Shown in pieces: positions 1 to 10,374 of a DNA stretch of 64,000 bases. The notes beneath the pieces were generated by a model. It had not been told where the DNA came from. It made no database searches and saw only the letters and a program-made list of their open reading frames with translations. This DNA is from Bacteroidales bacterium Phil6. GTDB taxonomy: Bacteria; Bacteroidota; Bacteroidia; Bacteroidales; F082. A program made the translations under genes and the position numbers. The DNA is taken from NCBI GenBank assembly GCA_002633315.1, contig NWBN01000014.1, positions 1 through 64,000 on the forward strand. The letters run 5' to 3'. Positions within the stretch are counted from its first letter, which is position 1, and each line of letters opens with the position of its first letter.

Positions 1-574
<574 letters not shown>

Positions 575-1106
575 TATTTTTTTCTTTCTTTTCTTTTCCT
601 GTTCTCGGATCTATCTTCGGAATTAACTTTTCTCTCTTTCCTTACCTCTCAGACTTTTTGGCTCATCTTCTCAAAGAACTTTTTCGCTTTCGACTTCCTC
701 TCCCTCTCTTCTTTCCTCTCCCCTCTCCGTCTTTAGCGAATGCAAAATTACACCTTTTTTCTTTCTCTACAACACTTTTTTTAACTTTTTTTCATTTATT
801 TTTATCCCTATTGATTCTCACTGCTTTATACCTTTCTCTACCCTCACTCCTACCCCCGTTTTTGCCTCTTCCTGCCCCCTTCCACCTCTTTTCTTCTCCA
901 TTTTTTACATCATTTCTACTCCTTTTTTTCTACCTTCCACCTTTCCACCTTTTTTCCGCCTCCTCTTTGCATATATTGATTATTCTCTTTATACCTTATT
1001 AATATAACAACGATTTTTCCGTTTCATGTCCATTCGCAATTAGAGTAAAAACACAATTTACTTTTACAACATGTTAAGTTTAACTCTTTTTATATATCTT
1101 TGCAAA
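575..1106. other. rRNA leader and pyrimidine-rich intergenic region, no gene
   Basis: About 530 nt between the 16S gene and the porin gene. The plus strand is strongly pyrimidine-biased from about 575 to 970, so the 16S leader transcript is purine-rich. An open frame covering 514-1002 is a by-product of this composition: it overlaps the 16S gene and its protein is mostly Leu, Phe, Ser and Pro. Apart from the rRNA promoter nothing else is seen. Confidence 0.7.
743..772 (-). promoter_or_regulatory. rRNA operon promoter (Bacteroidetes type)
   Basis: On the minus strand a TTG (772-770) is followed after 19 nt by TAATTTTG (750-743), a full match to the Bacteroidetes housekeeping consensus TTG-N19-TAnnTTTG. 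Transcription would start near 738 and give a leader of about 165 nt before 16S. A-rich tracts lie just upstream of the TTG (773-810), where a UP-like element would be expected. Confidence 0.8.
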
Positions 1107-3041
1107 GTGAAAAAAATACTGTTCATATTATTGTTTTTATTACTTTCCTGCCGATTTTTATGGGCAGCGAAAAATGACATATTTTCAAATGACAGTATCG
1201 CTGTCGATTCAACAAAAGTAAGCTATTTTTATCAAAACTTTGACAATCAATATCTTGGTAAGATAACAGAATATGACACCACTACATTATCGGCTTCATT
1301 TTATGATCCTGTCAATACTGAGCATGAGATATACCAGACATTAAGCAATCCGGGGTTGGCACATAAAAAATCAGGTTTTCATCATAATGTAATGATAGGA
1401 TTCAATAATAGACTTCCGGCATTCAACAACTATATAAAAACCGAAGATGATATTATCTATCCAATTATATATCAGCCATTTACAGAAATAAGATATATGA
1501 TGGGAGGTAAAAAAGAGCAGCATTTGAACTTATTATTCAGTCGTGAATTCCTTAAAAATCTGTTTATTACCATAAATTATAACATAGATTTCGCTCCTGC
1601 TGTTTACCAATACAGCAAGGCTCAGAATACATACTTTATAGGTAATTTGCGATGGAACACAAAAAATCAGCGATATGGCATAACCGGATATTATTTTCAC
1701 AACAAAATAGACGTTCAAGAAAACGGAGGAATAGTCGATGATAATGTTTTTATTGACCTTATCGAAGAAGACAAGACTGTAATAGCCGTCAACCTGCAAC
1801 AAGCCAACAATCTCATAAAAGTGTCAGGATTTGGATTAAATCAATATTTCAACATATTAAGTCCGAGAGCAGAAAAAAAGGACGATAGCCTAACAACAAA
1901 AAAAAGAAAAATCGAGCTTGGTAGAATAAATTACAGTTTCGGTTATCAACAGAATAAATACGTGTATTCCGACAAGAATCCATTATCATCATTTTATCAG
2001 AGCCATGATACAGTCATTGACTCAGTCATGACATTCGACAGTATTTATTTTCATACCATAAAGAATTTCATTACATGGAATACATTAGGTTACAAAAAGT
2101 TCCACAATGACATCCCATTTTATCTCACATTAGGTATAGGGCATTGCTATTCCCATCACGCCGGATACAAAGACCTGATAACAAATGAATATTTCGGCAG
2201 TCATGACTATTCTGATTTCAGAGTCAATGCCGGAATCATTATCAATCTGTTCAAATCGACAAGATTAACCGGCAATGGAGAATTGATAATAGACGGTTAT
2301 CATGCAGGTGATTTCAACATTATCGGAGAATGGAGACAATTTTTAGGAACTTCCAACAAAAACATAGGAGCATTGGTTTTCGACCTCAACATTTCGAGAG
2401 AGTCTGCCGATTGGTTCGAAGAATCATATTATTCAAATAATTTCAGATGGAATAACAATTTCAGTCCGACGACATATTTAGGCCTTGCCGGCAGCTATGA
2501 ATTGTCATGGTTAACATTAGGATTGAAACACAACACTATAGACCATTATATATATTTCAATAACGATGCGAAACCAGCACAACACACCGGAACTATCAAT
2601 ATCAGTTCTATTTTTGCAGATTTCAACTTCAAATTAAAACATATAGAGTTATCGAGTCATCTGTCATTACAAAAAGCCGACAATGAATCTGTAGTACATC
2701 TTCCTTTATTTTACGGTAAATTAAAATTCGGATGGAACATCACTTTGGTAAAAAACGTATCCATGATGCAACCGAGTATCACTGTACACTATTTTACAAA
2801 CTATTATGCCGATGCATACATGCCGGCGTTAAGGACATTTTACCTTCAGGATGAAGTAAAAATCGGCAATTTCCCATATATAGACCTCTTTGTCACCTTT
2901 AAAGTCAAAAGGGCAAACATTTTTGTCGGATACACCAACCTATATTCACTGACAAAGGACAACAGATATTTCACAACTCCGCATTATCCTATGAGGGATG
3001 CGAGATTCGTACTCGGTGTAAGATGGAGATTATACAAATAA
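1107..3041 (+). CDS. putative outer-membrane porin (Porin_10 type)
   Basis: Large beta-barrel-like protein with a cleavable signal peptide (hydrophobic core with LFILLFLLLS, probable cleavage after FLWA) followed by alternating aromatic and polar strands up to a C-terminus ending in GVRWRLYK. It resembles the Bacteroidetes putative porin family (Porin_10), thought to be an outer-membrane channel; no substrate can be inferred. An upstream ATG at 1071 is in frame, but the GTG at 1107 gives a textbook signal peptide (VKKILFILL). A TATCTTTG -7 box lies inside the longer version at 1095-1102, which would place transcription start almost on the GTG. The family call is moderately sure; the start is uncertain. 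Confidence 0.75.
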   Translation: MKKILFILLFLLLSCRFLWAAKNDIFSNDSIAVDSTKVSYFYQNFDNQYLGKITEYDTTTLSASFYDPVNTEHEIYQTLSNPGLAHKKSGFHHNVMIGFNNRLPAFNNYIKTEDDIIYPIIYQPFTEIRYMMGGKKEQHLNLLFSREFLKNLFITINYNIDFAPAVYQYSKAQNTYFIGNLRWNTKNQRYGITGYYFHNKIDVQENGGIVDDNVFIDLIEEDKTVIAVNLQQANNLIKVSGFGLNQYFNILSPRAEKKDDSLTTKKRKIELGRINYSFGYQQNKYVYSDKNPLSSFYQSHDTVIDSVMTFDSIYFHTIKNFITWNTLGYKKFHNDIPFYLTLGIGHCYSHHAGYKDLITNEYFGSHDYSDFRVNAGIIINLFKSTRLTGNGELIIDGYHAGDFNIIGEWRQFLGTSNKNIGALVFDLNISRESADWFEESYYSNNFRWNNNFSPTTYLGLAGSYELSWLTLGLKHNTIDHYIYFNNDAKPAQHTGTINISSIFADFNFKLKHIELSSHLSLQKADNESVVHLPLFYGKLKFGWNITLVKNVSMMQPSITVHYFTNYYADAYMPALRTFYLQDEVKIGNFPYIDLFVTFKVKRANIFVGYTNLYSLTKDNRYFTTPHYPMRDARFVLGVRWRLYK

Positions 3042-3044
3042 AAA

Positions 3045-3071
3045 AGTCATCACAAAAAAAATGTGACGACT
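3045..3071. terminator. terminator between porin and DjlA-like genes
   Basis: Arms AGTCATCACA (3045-3054) and TGTGACGACT (3062-3071) form a 10-bp stem, one A-C mismatch on the plus strand and a G-U pair on the minus. On the minus strand the hairpin is followed by a T-rich run, so it best serves the DjlA-like gene, and it lies between two convergent genes. Confidence 0.6.
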
Positions 3072-3093
3072 AATTGGTATTGGTTTGTAATTA

Positions 3094-3936
3094 TCAAATT
3101 ATTCCACGTTGTTTCTTTATTTTCTCGTAAGCATCATTAACTTCTTTAAACTTCTGTTCTGCTGCTTTACGAACGTCGTCACCAAGATAAGACACCTTAT
3201 CCGGATGATATTTCTTAGCCATTTCGCGGTAAGCGTTTTTAACTTCATCATCAGTTGCAGAAGGAGATACACCGAGAATAGTATAGGCATTATCGACATT
3301 TTGGACAAACATTGCCTTAATGGATTCAAAATCAACATTAGATATTCCCATTGAGGCTGATATTACATTAATAACATTAACTTCACTCTCATGAACAGAG
3401 GAATCCGCAGCAGCAATACCGAAAAGATAATGCAACAGTTGAAGTCGCGAAGAATAATCCATATAATGTCCTATCTGCCGGCTTATCTCAGTAATATTAA
3501 AATCTTGTTTTAATATTTCGCGAAGCATAAGAATATAGCGTTCAGCATGTTGTTGTCCGAAATTGCGAAGGAAAAACTGTTTCACGTAGTCGAGTTCCGA
3601 TCTTTTCAGAGTGCCGTCAGCTTTCATAACGGCGGCAGAAAGCACCAAAAGACTGACATTGAAATCCTGCTGTTGTGTACTACCTCCAATATAATCGGAA
3701 ATATTACGATTAGAATTGGAATTACCGAAGAAAGAACCTAAAGCGAAGCCAATCACTGCACCTAAAGGACCGCCAAAAGCCCACCCAAGACCTCCTCCAA
3801 TCCATTTCGAATAATTACCACCTTTATTATCTGTTTGATTATCAGTATAATTCGTTTTATTCTTTGGTTTTACACTTTTATACAGGAAATAAACGATAAC
3901 CAAAATTGCCACAATGCCAATAATACTCATACCCAT
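3094..3936 (-). CDS. DjlA-like co-chaperone: TerB-like region plus J domain
   Basis: About 280 residues: an N-terminal membrane helix ([15 protein letters not shown]), a low-complexity linker, a glycine-rich hydrophobic segment ([21 protein letters not shown]), a helical TerB-like region, and a C-terminal J domain with the HPD motif (AKKYHPDKV) needed to stimulate DnaK ATPase. This order matches membrane-anchored DjlA-type DnaJ proteins. The first in-frame codon is TTG at 3945; the ATG at 3936 is preferred. It is convergent with the porin gene and stands alone as a transcription unit. The client is unknown. Confidence 0.85.
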   Translation of the reverse strand: MGMSIIGIVAILVIVYFLYKSVKPKNKTNYTDNQTDNKGGNYSKWIGGGLGWAFGGPLGAVIGFALGSFFGNSNSNRNISDYIGGSTQQQDFNVSLLVLSAAVMKADGTLKRSELDYVKQFFLRNFGQQHAERYILMLREILKQDFNITEISRQIGHYMDYSSRLQLLHYLFGIAAADSSVHESEVNVINVISASMGISNVDFESIKAMFVQNVDNAYTILGVSPSATDDEVKNAYREMAKKYHPDKVSYLGDDVRKAAEQKFKEVNDAYEKIKKQRGII

Positions 3937-4046
3937 AAAATACAATTTGTCAATACAGCAACAATAATCAGACCAATTTATAAAAAAATGATAAAATATG
4001 CCAAAATGGCATACAAAAAATTTTTACAAAACTACAATATTTTTCT

Positions 4047-4076
4047 TTGAATTATCAACTATTATTCTTACCTTTG
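4047..4076 (+). promoter_or_regulatory. ppdK promoter
   Basis: TTG (4047-4049), 19 nt, TACCTTTG (4069-4076): a full match to the Bacteroidetes consensus. The predicted leader before the ATG at 4159 is about 78 nt. Confidence 0.8.
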
Positions 4077-4158
4077 CGCGACAAAAAAATATCTTCATTT
4101 TATACCAAGGTATAAGAATACAACTTAATAATATAAAAAATCAACAAAAAAATCAACA

Positions 4159-6885
4159 ATGGAAAAAATCAAGTATGTTTATTCTTTTGGCAACCGTACA
4201 GCTGAAGGAAACTCTACGATGAAGAATTTATTAGGTGGCAAAGGAGCCAATCTGGCTGAGATGTGTTTGTTAGGTTTGCCTGTACCAGCCGGATTAACCA
4301 TCACGACAGAATGTTGTACAGCATATTATGCCAATGGCTGTCAGTTACCGGAAGGTTTGATGGATGAGGTTCATGCCGGAATAAAGAACATGGAAGAAAT
4401 CATGGGAATGAAATACGGTGATGCAGAGAATCCTCTTTTGGTATCGTGCCGGTCTGGTGCGCGTCAATCAATGCCGGGAATGATGGATACCGTATTAAAC
4501 ATAGGATTGTGCTCGAAAACAATCCCCGGATTGATTAAGAAGACCAACAATCCAAGATTTGTATATGACTCATATCGTCGTCTTATCATGATGTACGCTG
4601 ACGTCGTTATGGAAAAAGCTGAAGACAAGGAGCCGGCTGAAGGTAAAGGCATCCGCAAGATCTTAGATGACATGCTTGATGAATTCAAAGTAAAAAAAGG
4701 TTATAAATCTGACACTGACATCACGGCAGATGAATTGTTATATCTTGCAGAAGAATTCAAAGCTACCATCAAAAGAGTTTTGGGAACAGAATTTCCAGAC
4801 GATGCAGAAATGCAACTCGAAGGCGGCATAAGAGCCGTTTTCAAGAGCTGGAACGGAAGAAAAGCCGTGTCTTACAGAAGAATTGAAGGTATTCCAGAAG
4901 ACTGGGGTACTGCAGTCAACGTTCAAACCATGGTTTTCGGTAACATGGGTGAAAATTCAGCGACAGGTGTAGCATTCACACGTGACCCCGCAACAGGCGA
5001 CAACAAATTCTACGGCGAATGGCTCATTAATGCACAAGGCGAAGACGTAGTAGCCGGCATACGTACTCCTAACCCACTCAACGATGACACCAAGAACGAG
5101 AAAAACAAAAACATGCACTCGATGCAAGAGTTGATGCCTGAGACGTACAAAGAATTGTGCGACATACGTACAATATTAGAAAACTTCTATAAAGACATGC
5201 TCGACATTGAGTTTACCATTCAAGAAGGTAAATTGTACATGTTGCAATGCCGTGTTGGAAAACGTACAGGTGTAGCTGCTGTCAATATGGCATTAGACAT
5301 GCTTCATGAGGGTTTCATCGACGAGGCTACAGCTGTTATGAGACTTAATGTCAATCAGATAGATGAATTGCTTCACCCTATTCTCGATGCCAAAGACGAG
5401 AAGAATCACACGATATTGGCACACGGTCTTCCTGCAGGTCCCGGCGGCGCAGTAGGAAAAATCGCTCTTAGCAGCGAGAAAGCAAAAGAGTTCCGCGAAG
5501 CCGGTCTCAACAACATATTAGTCCGTGAAGAGACTAATCCTGAAGACGTTGAAGGCATGCGCGCTGCCGACGGCATTTTGACAGCCAAAGGCGGCATGAC
5601 CTCTCATGCAGCTTTGGTAGCTCGCGGATGGGGCAAATGTTGTATTGTAGGTTGTGAAGACGTCCATATCAACGAGAAAGAAGGCAAAGTGACAATAGGC
5701 GGCAAAGTTTATAAAGAAGGAGACATCATCAGTCTTAACGGAACAAAAGGTTATGTTTATGATGGACAAATAGAAATGATAGATGCCACAGAAAATCCGC
5801 GTTTCCAAGAGTTCATGAGACTTGTTGACAAATATCGCAAGATGGGTGTTCGTACCAATGCCGACAATCCTGACGACGCAATGAAAGCTATCAGTTTTGG
5901 CGCAGAAGGTATAGGACTGTTCCGTATAGAACACATGTTCTATGGCAAAAACAGCGAAAAACCGCTCAGCAAATTGCGTAATATGATTCTTGCCAACACA
6001 AAAGAAGAGCGTATTGAAGCATTGAATGAGTTGGAACCTTATATTCGCGAGTCAGCGAAGAGCACTCTTAAAGTGATGGATGGCAAACCGTTGACATTCC
6101 GTTTGATGGACCCGCCACTGCATGAGTTCGTACCACAATCCAACGAAGAAGAAAAACAACGTGAACTTGCAGCACAACGCGGCATGGATCTTGATGAGTT
6201 GAAGAGACGCATCAACGCTCTGCATGAAGTCAACCCAATGATGGGTCTTCGCGGTGTTCGTCTCGGCATACTTTATCCTGAGATTTCAGAGACACAATTC
6301 CGTGCCTTGTTCGAAGCAACGGCTCAACTGATGAAAGAAGGCAACGATCCTCACCTTGAGATAATGGTTCCTTTGACAGTCAACGTAAAAGAGTTGCAGA
6401 ATCAAAAAGCCATAGCCGACAGAGTAAAAGCTGAAGTTGAAGCACAATATGGTGTAACCATAGATTATCTATACGGCACCATGATTGAAATTCCACGTGC
6501 TACTTTGGTGGCAGACAAGATTGCGGAAGTGGCTCAATTCTTCTCATTTGGAACAAACGACTTGACACAAATGACGTTCGGATTCTCACGTGATGATGTC
6601 AATGCCATAGTCCACAAATATGTTGAAGAAAAGATTATCCCTGCCGACCCATTCAACACCTTAGACCAGGAAGGTGTAGGTCAATTGGTCAAATTGGGTG
6701 TAGAACGCGGACGTTCGACAAGAAACAATCTCAAATGCGGTGTTTGCGGTGAACACGGAGGTGACCCGGCATCAGTAGATTTCTTCTACAACACAGGTTT
6801 GAATTACGTGTCATGTTCACCATTCCGCGTGCCGGTGGCAAGATTGGCAGCAGCACAAGCAGCCATTAAAGCCGCCCGTAAATAA
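4159..6885 (+). CDS. ppdK: pyruvate, phosphate dikinase
   Basis: 908 residues, the usual PPDK length. It interconverts pyruvate, ATP and Pi with PEP, AMP and PPi in the cytoplasm. Visible parts: an N-terminal ATP-grasp domain (GGKGANLAEM; RSGARQSMPGMMDT), a central swivelling domain with the phosphorylated His483 in GGMTSHA, and a C-terminal PEP/pyruvate barrel ending in the catalytic-cysteine motif CGEHGGDP (Cys863). With PEP carboxykinase nearby it supports PPi-linked C3/C4 metabolism typical of anaerobes. Single-gene unit with its own promoter and a strong terminator. The regulatory protein PDRP was not seen. Confidence 0.98.
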   Translation: MEKIKYVYSFGNRTAEGNSTMKNLLGGKGANLAEMCLLGLPVPAGLTITTECCTAYYANGCQLPEGLMDEVHAGIKNMEEIMGMKYGDAENPLLVSCRSGARQSMPGMMDTVLNIGLCSKTIPGLIKKTNNPRFVYDSYRRLIMMYADVVMEKAEDKEPAEGKGIRKILDDMLDEFKVKKGYKSDTDITADELLYLAEEFKATIKRVLGTEFPDDAEMQLEGGIRAVFKSWNGRKAVSYRRIEGIPEDWGTAVNVQTMVFGNMGENSATGVAFTRDPATGDNKFYGEWLINAQGEDVVAGIRTPNPLNDDTKNEKNKNMHSMQELMPETYKELCDIRTILENFYKDMLDIEFTIQEGKLYMLQCRVGKRTGVAAVNMALDMLHEGFIDEATAVMRLNVNQIDELLHPILDAKDEKNHTILAHGLPAGPGGAVGKIALSSEKAKEFREAGLNNILVREETNPEDVEGMRAADGILTAKGGMTSHAALVARGWGKCCIVGCEDVHINEKEGKVTIGGKVYKEGDIISLNGTKGYVYDGQIEMIDATENPRFQEFMRLVDKYRKMGVRTNADNPDDAMKAISFGAEGIGLFRIEHMFYGKNSEKPLSKLRNMILANTKEERIEALNELEPYIRESAKSTLKVMDGKPLTFRLMDPPLHEFVPQSNEEEKQRELAAQRGMDLDELKRRINALHEVNPMMGLRGVRLGILYPEISETQFRALFEATAQLMKEGNDPHLEIMVPLTVNVKELQNQKAIADRVKAEVEAQYGVTIDYLYGTMIEIPRATLVADKIAEVAQFFSFGTNDLTQMTFGFSRDDVNAIVHKYVEEKIIPADPFNTLDQEGVGQLVKLGVERGRSTRNNLKCGVCGEHGGDPASVDFFYNTGLNYVSCSPFRVPVARLAAAQAAIKAARK

Positions 6886-6910
6886 TTATCTTCATTTTGA
6901 CAACTTACAA

Positions 6911-6937
6911 AGAGGTTGACTTCTGAAGTCAGCCTCT
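6911..6937 (+). terminator. intrinsic terminator of ppdK
   Basis: A 12-bp stem (AGAGGTTGACTT with AAGTCAGCCTCT, one T-G wobble), 3-nt loop, followed by TTTTTT. It lies 25 nt after the ppdK stop. A TTG inside it opens the reading frame of the next gene, which is one reason to start that gene at 6952. Confidence 0.9.
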
Positions 6938-6951
6938 TTTTTATAAAAAAG

Positions 6952-7368
6952 ATGAATAACAGCCTGACAATAATAGACAAAAGTTCCATGATGGGACTTT
7001 CTCTTCCTCACAAAATTTATATTGACAACTACTTTATAGGAATTGTCAAAGGCAAATCCGCCACAATAAACGGATTTCCATTAGGAAGATACAAAATAAT
7101 GATACAGAGCATGATACCATATTTTTCTTCATCATCAACAATAGAAATAAAAGAAGGTTCCAATACAGTTGAATTTAAAGACAAAGAAAAAATATGGGAC
7201 ATATTGTTTACAATAGACATCGTATTATGGATTGTAAAACGTTTCATTACCTTAAATCCAACCATAAACCTATGGTACGAGATAATCACTAACGGTTATC
7301 TCATCTTATGGATAGTCTATGAATTAAGCATACGAAAAAAATACTTCAAGATACAACAAACACAATGA
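6952..7368 (+). CDS. small membrane protein of unknown function
   Basis: 138 residues, family not recognised. The N-terminal half is polar and beta-like (KIYIDNYFIGIVKGKSATI, then GRYKIMIQS), resembling small PEGA-like or carrier-ligand folds. The C-terminal half has two hydrophobic helices (WDILFTIDIVLWIVK and LWYEIITNGYLILWIVYEL), so it probably sits in the inner membrane with the beta domain on one face. The start is ATG 6952, just past the ppdK terminator; no consensus promoter was found. Its stop abuts the stop of the convergent acyltransferase gene. Confidence 0.6.
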   Translation: MNNSLTIIDKSSMMGLSLPHKIYIDNYFIGIVKGKSATINGFPLGRYKIMIQSMIPYFSSSSTIEIKEGSNTVEFKDKEKIWDILFTIDIVLWIVKRFITLNPTINLWYEIITNGYLILWIVYELSIRKKYFKIQQTQ

Positions 7369-8244
7369 TCACAGATTTTGGAATTTTGGTTTCCAGCGTC
7401 TATGGCTCCACATCCAAAACTGGGGCTGTTTTTGTATAGTCTTCTCGAGAAGTTCAGAATAACGTTGCATGACAGCGCCATCCGGCAAAATATCAGGATT
7501 TTCCGTAACAATTTGAACATCTATACGATAACGTCCCCATCTTTCTTTTATCACCTCATAATACAAAACCGGAAGATTATATTTACGGGCAAATCCCTCT
7601 GCACCTCTTATAAATGCAGTTCTTTGATTAAGAAAATCAGTAACATAACAACGTAAAGGATTACTTGGTGATTGGTCTGAAAGTATCATATATGCTGCCG
7701 GCAGATGATTTGTCTCATGATATTGCATCACCTCTCTGACATTATCATGAAAAACCACCTGAGTACCATAACGTGTCCTCGCCCTATTGATAAGTTTCTC
7801 AAACACCTTGTTAGTATTATGGGCACCAACGCCAATACCATGATGTTTAAATTGCATATCCAAACTCAACACCATCCATTCCCAATTATTATAATGACTC
7901 GAAACAAGTACCACACTCTTTCCTTCATCATAGAATCTGTTGACAAGTTGCGGATTAGAACAATGATAACGTTGCATCACATTTCTCCGACTCATTGATA
8001 TCATTTTCAGCATCTCTGCAGCAATTTGAGTAAGATGCCAATAAAACTTATTTCTAACTTTTCTTAACTCTTTTTTTGACCAATAAGGAAAAGACAAAGA
8101 CAGATTTTTATCAACGACTTTACGCCTATAACATATTATATTACTCATTATCAGATATATAGGCATAAACAAAACATACAAAAAGTATAATGGCAATATC
8201 GATAACGGATATAATATGAAATAAAACAAAAAACGTGTCAACAT
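7369..8244 (-). CDS. LpxL/HtrB-family lysophospholipid (lipid A) acyltransferase
   Basis: 291 residues from ATG 8244. N-terminal membrane segment (FLFYFILYPLSILPLYFLYVLF), then the acyltransferase signature SSHYNNWEW, an HxxxxE catalytic pair of the HtrB/LpxL type, and DQSPSNP further on. The family adds secondary acyl chains to lipid A, or acylates other lipids, at the inner membrane. The open frame extends to 8298, but a TATTTTTG -7 box at 8277-8270 and the family's usual N-terminus favour 8244. Monocistronic; convergent with the small membrane protein. Confidence 0.88.
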   Translation of the reverse strand: MLTRFLFYFILYPLSILPLYFLYVLFMPIYLIMSNIICYRRKVVDKNLSLSFPYWSKKELRKVRNKFYWHLTQIAAEMLKMISMSRRNVMQRYHCSNPQLVNRFYDEGKSVVLVSSHYNNWEWMVLSLDMQFKHHGIGVGAHNTNKVFEKLINRARTRYGTQVVFHDNVREVMQYHETNHLPAAYMILSDQSPSNPLRCYVTDFLNQRTAFIRGAEGFARKYNLPVLYYEVIKERWGRYRIDVQIVTENPDILPDGAVMQRYSELLEKTIQKQPQFWMWSHRRWKPKFQNL

Positions 8245-8592
8245 AATTTCAAAATAATGCGTAAAATTACAAAAATAGAACCAAACAAAATAAAACATGC
8301 TAAAAAAAATATAGAATGTTCATTTTTTCATAATGACATTGTTTTCAAAAAAATAACAACAGTAATTTGCTTAATCATTCATATTAAATGAATGCCTCAA
8401 ACTGTAAAAACAGAAAAAATTTTTGAAACAATAAACAGTTCATATAAAAACCACATTGTATATAAAATTGTTGTATCTTTGCGACAACAATACTTATTAT
8501 TCTAAATAAAAACAATTATTAGGATATTCAAAAATCATCATATCAAACGAATTGAAAAATCAATTAAAATCATAAATCAAAAAAACTAACTT
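8245..8592. other. divergent regulatory region between acyltransferase and pckA
   Basis: About 350 nt of AT-rich sequence. It carries the acyltransferase -7 box, a perfect inverted repeat (CATTCAT, 5 nt, ATGAATG; 8376-8394), and the pckA -7 box TATCTTTG (8474-8481), with a TTG 15 nt before it instead of the usual 19. The pckA leader would be about 105 nt. No open frame or structured RNA is recognised. Confidence 0.5.
8270..8277 (-). promoter_or_regulatory. -7 box upstream of the acyltransferase gene
   Basis: TATTTTTG on the minus strand, a full match to TAnnTTTG, 26 nt upstream of ATG 8244. No TTG at the usual 19-21 nt distance. Confidence 0.5.
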
Positions 8593-10218
8593 ATGGCAAG
8601 AAACATTGAAGAAATCAGAGAATCATTAAAATCATACGGCATTGTGGATGTCAAGGAGATCCAGTACAATCCTTCTTTTGAGACATTGTATGAAGATGAG
8701 ATGGATCCTACTTTAACCGGTTTCGACAAAGGTGTTGTGACAGAACTTGGAGCTGTCAATGTCATGACGGGTGAATACACCGGACGTTCTCCCAAAGACA
8801 AATATTTCGTTATGGACGACGTTAGTCGTGACACTGTATGGTGGACGTCTAATGAATACAAAAACGACAACAAGCCTGTCACTCCCCAAGTATGGGACGA
8901 GTTGAAGGACATTGCCGTCAAAGAACTGTCCGGGAAGAAATTATACGTCATGGATGCCTTTGCCGGTGCCAACAAAAATTCGAGAATAAAAATTCGTTTC
9001 ATCATGGAAGTTGCATGGCAGGCACATTTTGTAAAGAACATGTTTATACGTCCAACAGAAGAAGAACTCAATGAATTCGGCAAACCCGACTTTATCGTTT
9101 ACACTGCATCAAAAGCAAAAGTAAAGAATTACAAAGAGTTGGGATTAAATTCAGAAACAGCTGTAGTTTTCAACCTTACCACACAAGAGCAAGTGATTTT
9201 GAACACATGGTATGGAGGTGAGATGAAGAAAGGCATGTTTTCCATCATGAACTATCTTCTTCCTCTGAAAGGCATCGCATCGATGCACTGTTCTGCAAAT
9301 ACCAATGAAAAAGGCGAAACCGCCATATTCTTCGGATTGTCGGGAACAGGAAAGACCACATTATCCACAGACCCCAAAAGAGCCTTGATAGGCGATGACG
9401 AACATGGTTGGGATGACGACGGAATCTTTAATTTCGAAGGCGGATGTTATGCCAAAGTAATAAATCTCGACAAAGAGAGCGAACCTGACATTTACAATGC
9501 CATCAAGAGAAATGCATTGTTGGAAAATGTGACTGTCGATAAAAACGGTAAAATAGATTTTGCTGACAAGAGTGTCACAGAAAACACGAGAGTCTCCTAT
9601 CCCATATATCACATAGAGAATATAGTGAGACCTGTTTCCAAGGCTCCGGATGCGAAAAAAGTCATTTTCCTTTCAGCAGATGCTTTCGGGGTATTGCCTC
9701 CTGTATCTATTTTGACACCTGAACAAACAAAATATTATTTCTTATCAGGATTCACAGCCAAGTTAGCGGGAACAGAGAGAGGAATTACTGAGCCTACACC
9801 TACTTTCTCAGCATGTTTCGGTGCCGCATTTCTTTCGCTGCATCCTACAAAATATGCTGAAGAGTTAGTCAAGAAGATGGAAAAAGTCGGAGCAAAAGCT
9901 TATTTGGTCAATACTGGTTGGAATGGCACCGGCAAACGTATCTCCATAAAAGACACGAGAGGAATCATAGATGCCATCTTGGACGGTTCCATCGACAAAG
10001 CACCTACCAAACATATCCCATATTTTGATTTCGAGGTGCCTACCGAATTGCCAGGTGTCAACCCTGCCATTTTAGATCCTCGCGACACATATAAAAATGC
10101 TGAAGAATGGAATGTCAAAGCCAAAGATTTAGCAAGTCGCTTCATCAACAATTTCAAGAAGTTTGAATACAACGAAGCCGGAAAGGCTTTGGTATCAGCC
10201 GGACCACATATAGATTAA
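8593..10218 (+). CDS. pckA: phosphoenolpyruvate carboxykinase (ATP)
   Basis: 541 residues, full length. It interconverts oxaloacetate plus ATP with PEP, CO2 and ADP; in rumen and gut Bacteroidales it usually runs in the carboxylating direction towards succinate. Motifs: [11 protein letters not shown] near the N-terminus, the kinase-1a P-loop GLSGTGKTT (residues 248-256), the metal-binding kinase-2 segment around [13 protein letters not shown], and an adenine-loop region ([14 protein letters not shown]). This is the ATP-dependent family, not the GTP one. Own promoter; inverted-repeat sequences upstream may be operators. Confidence 0.98.
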   Translation: MARNIEEIRESLKSYGIVDVKEIQYNPSFETLYEDEMDPTLTGFDKGVVTELGAVNVMTGEYTGRSPKDKYFVMDDVSRDTVWWTSNEYKNDNKPVTPQVWDELKDIAVKELSGKKLYVMDAFAGANKNSRIKIRFIMEVAWQAHFVKNMFIRPTEEELNEFGKPDFIVYTASKAKVKNYKELGLNSETAVVFNLTTQEQVILNTWYGGEMKKGMFSIMNYLLPLKGIASMHCSANTNEKGETAIFFGLSGTGKTTLSTDPKRALIGDDEHGWDDDGIFNFEGGCYAKVINLDKESEPDIYNAIKRNALLENVTVDKNGKIDFADKSVTENTRVSYPIYHIENIVRPVSKAPDAKKVIFLSADAFGVLPPVSILTPEQTKYYFLSGFTAKLAGTERGITEPTPTFSACFGAAFLSLHPTKYAEELVKKMEKVGAKAYLVNTGWNGTGKRISIKDTRGIIDAILDGSIDKAPTKHIPYFDFEVPTELPGVNPAILDPRDTYKNAEEWNVKAKDLASRFINNFKKFEYNEAGKALVSAGPHID

Positions 10219-10248
10219 TTACCGGAACATTGTGTCAAACATTGACGG

Positions 10249-10291
10249 ACAAGTCGCTGAAAACAATTGAATCATAGTCTCAGCGACTTGT
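10249..10291 (+). terminator. hairpin after pckA
   Basis: A perfect 12-bp stem (ACAAGTCGCTGA / TCAGCGACTTGT) with a 19-nt loop, 30 nt after the pckA stop. The following T run is weak, so it may be a 3'-end stabiliser upstream of the stronger bidirectional terminator at 10320. Confidence 0.55.
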
Positions 10292-10319
10292 TTGTCATAC
10301 AGATAACAACATAAAAAAA

Positions 10320-10352
10320 GGTGTGTCATCTCACATTAGTTTCAGACACACC
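10320..10352. terminator. bidirectional terminator between pckA and dnaN
   Basis: Stem GGTGTGTC / GACACACC with T runs on both strands (plus: ataattttttt; minus: ttttttt after the hairpin). It lies between convergent pckA and dnaN. Confidence 0.85.
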
Positions 10353-10374
10353 ATAATTTTTTTCAAAAAAACCA

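Noticed and set aside
6916..6951. TTG start at 6916 for the small membrane protein
   Set aside because: It lies inside the ppdK terminator hairpin; ATG 6952 is a better start.
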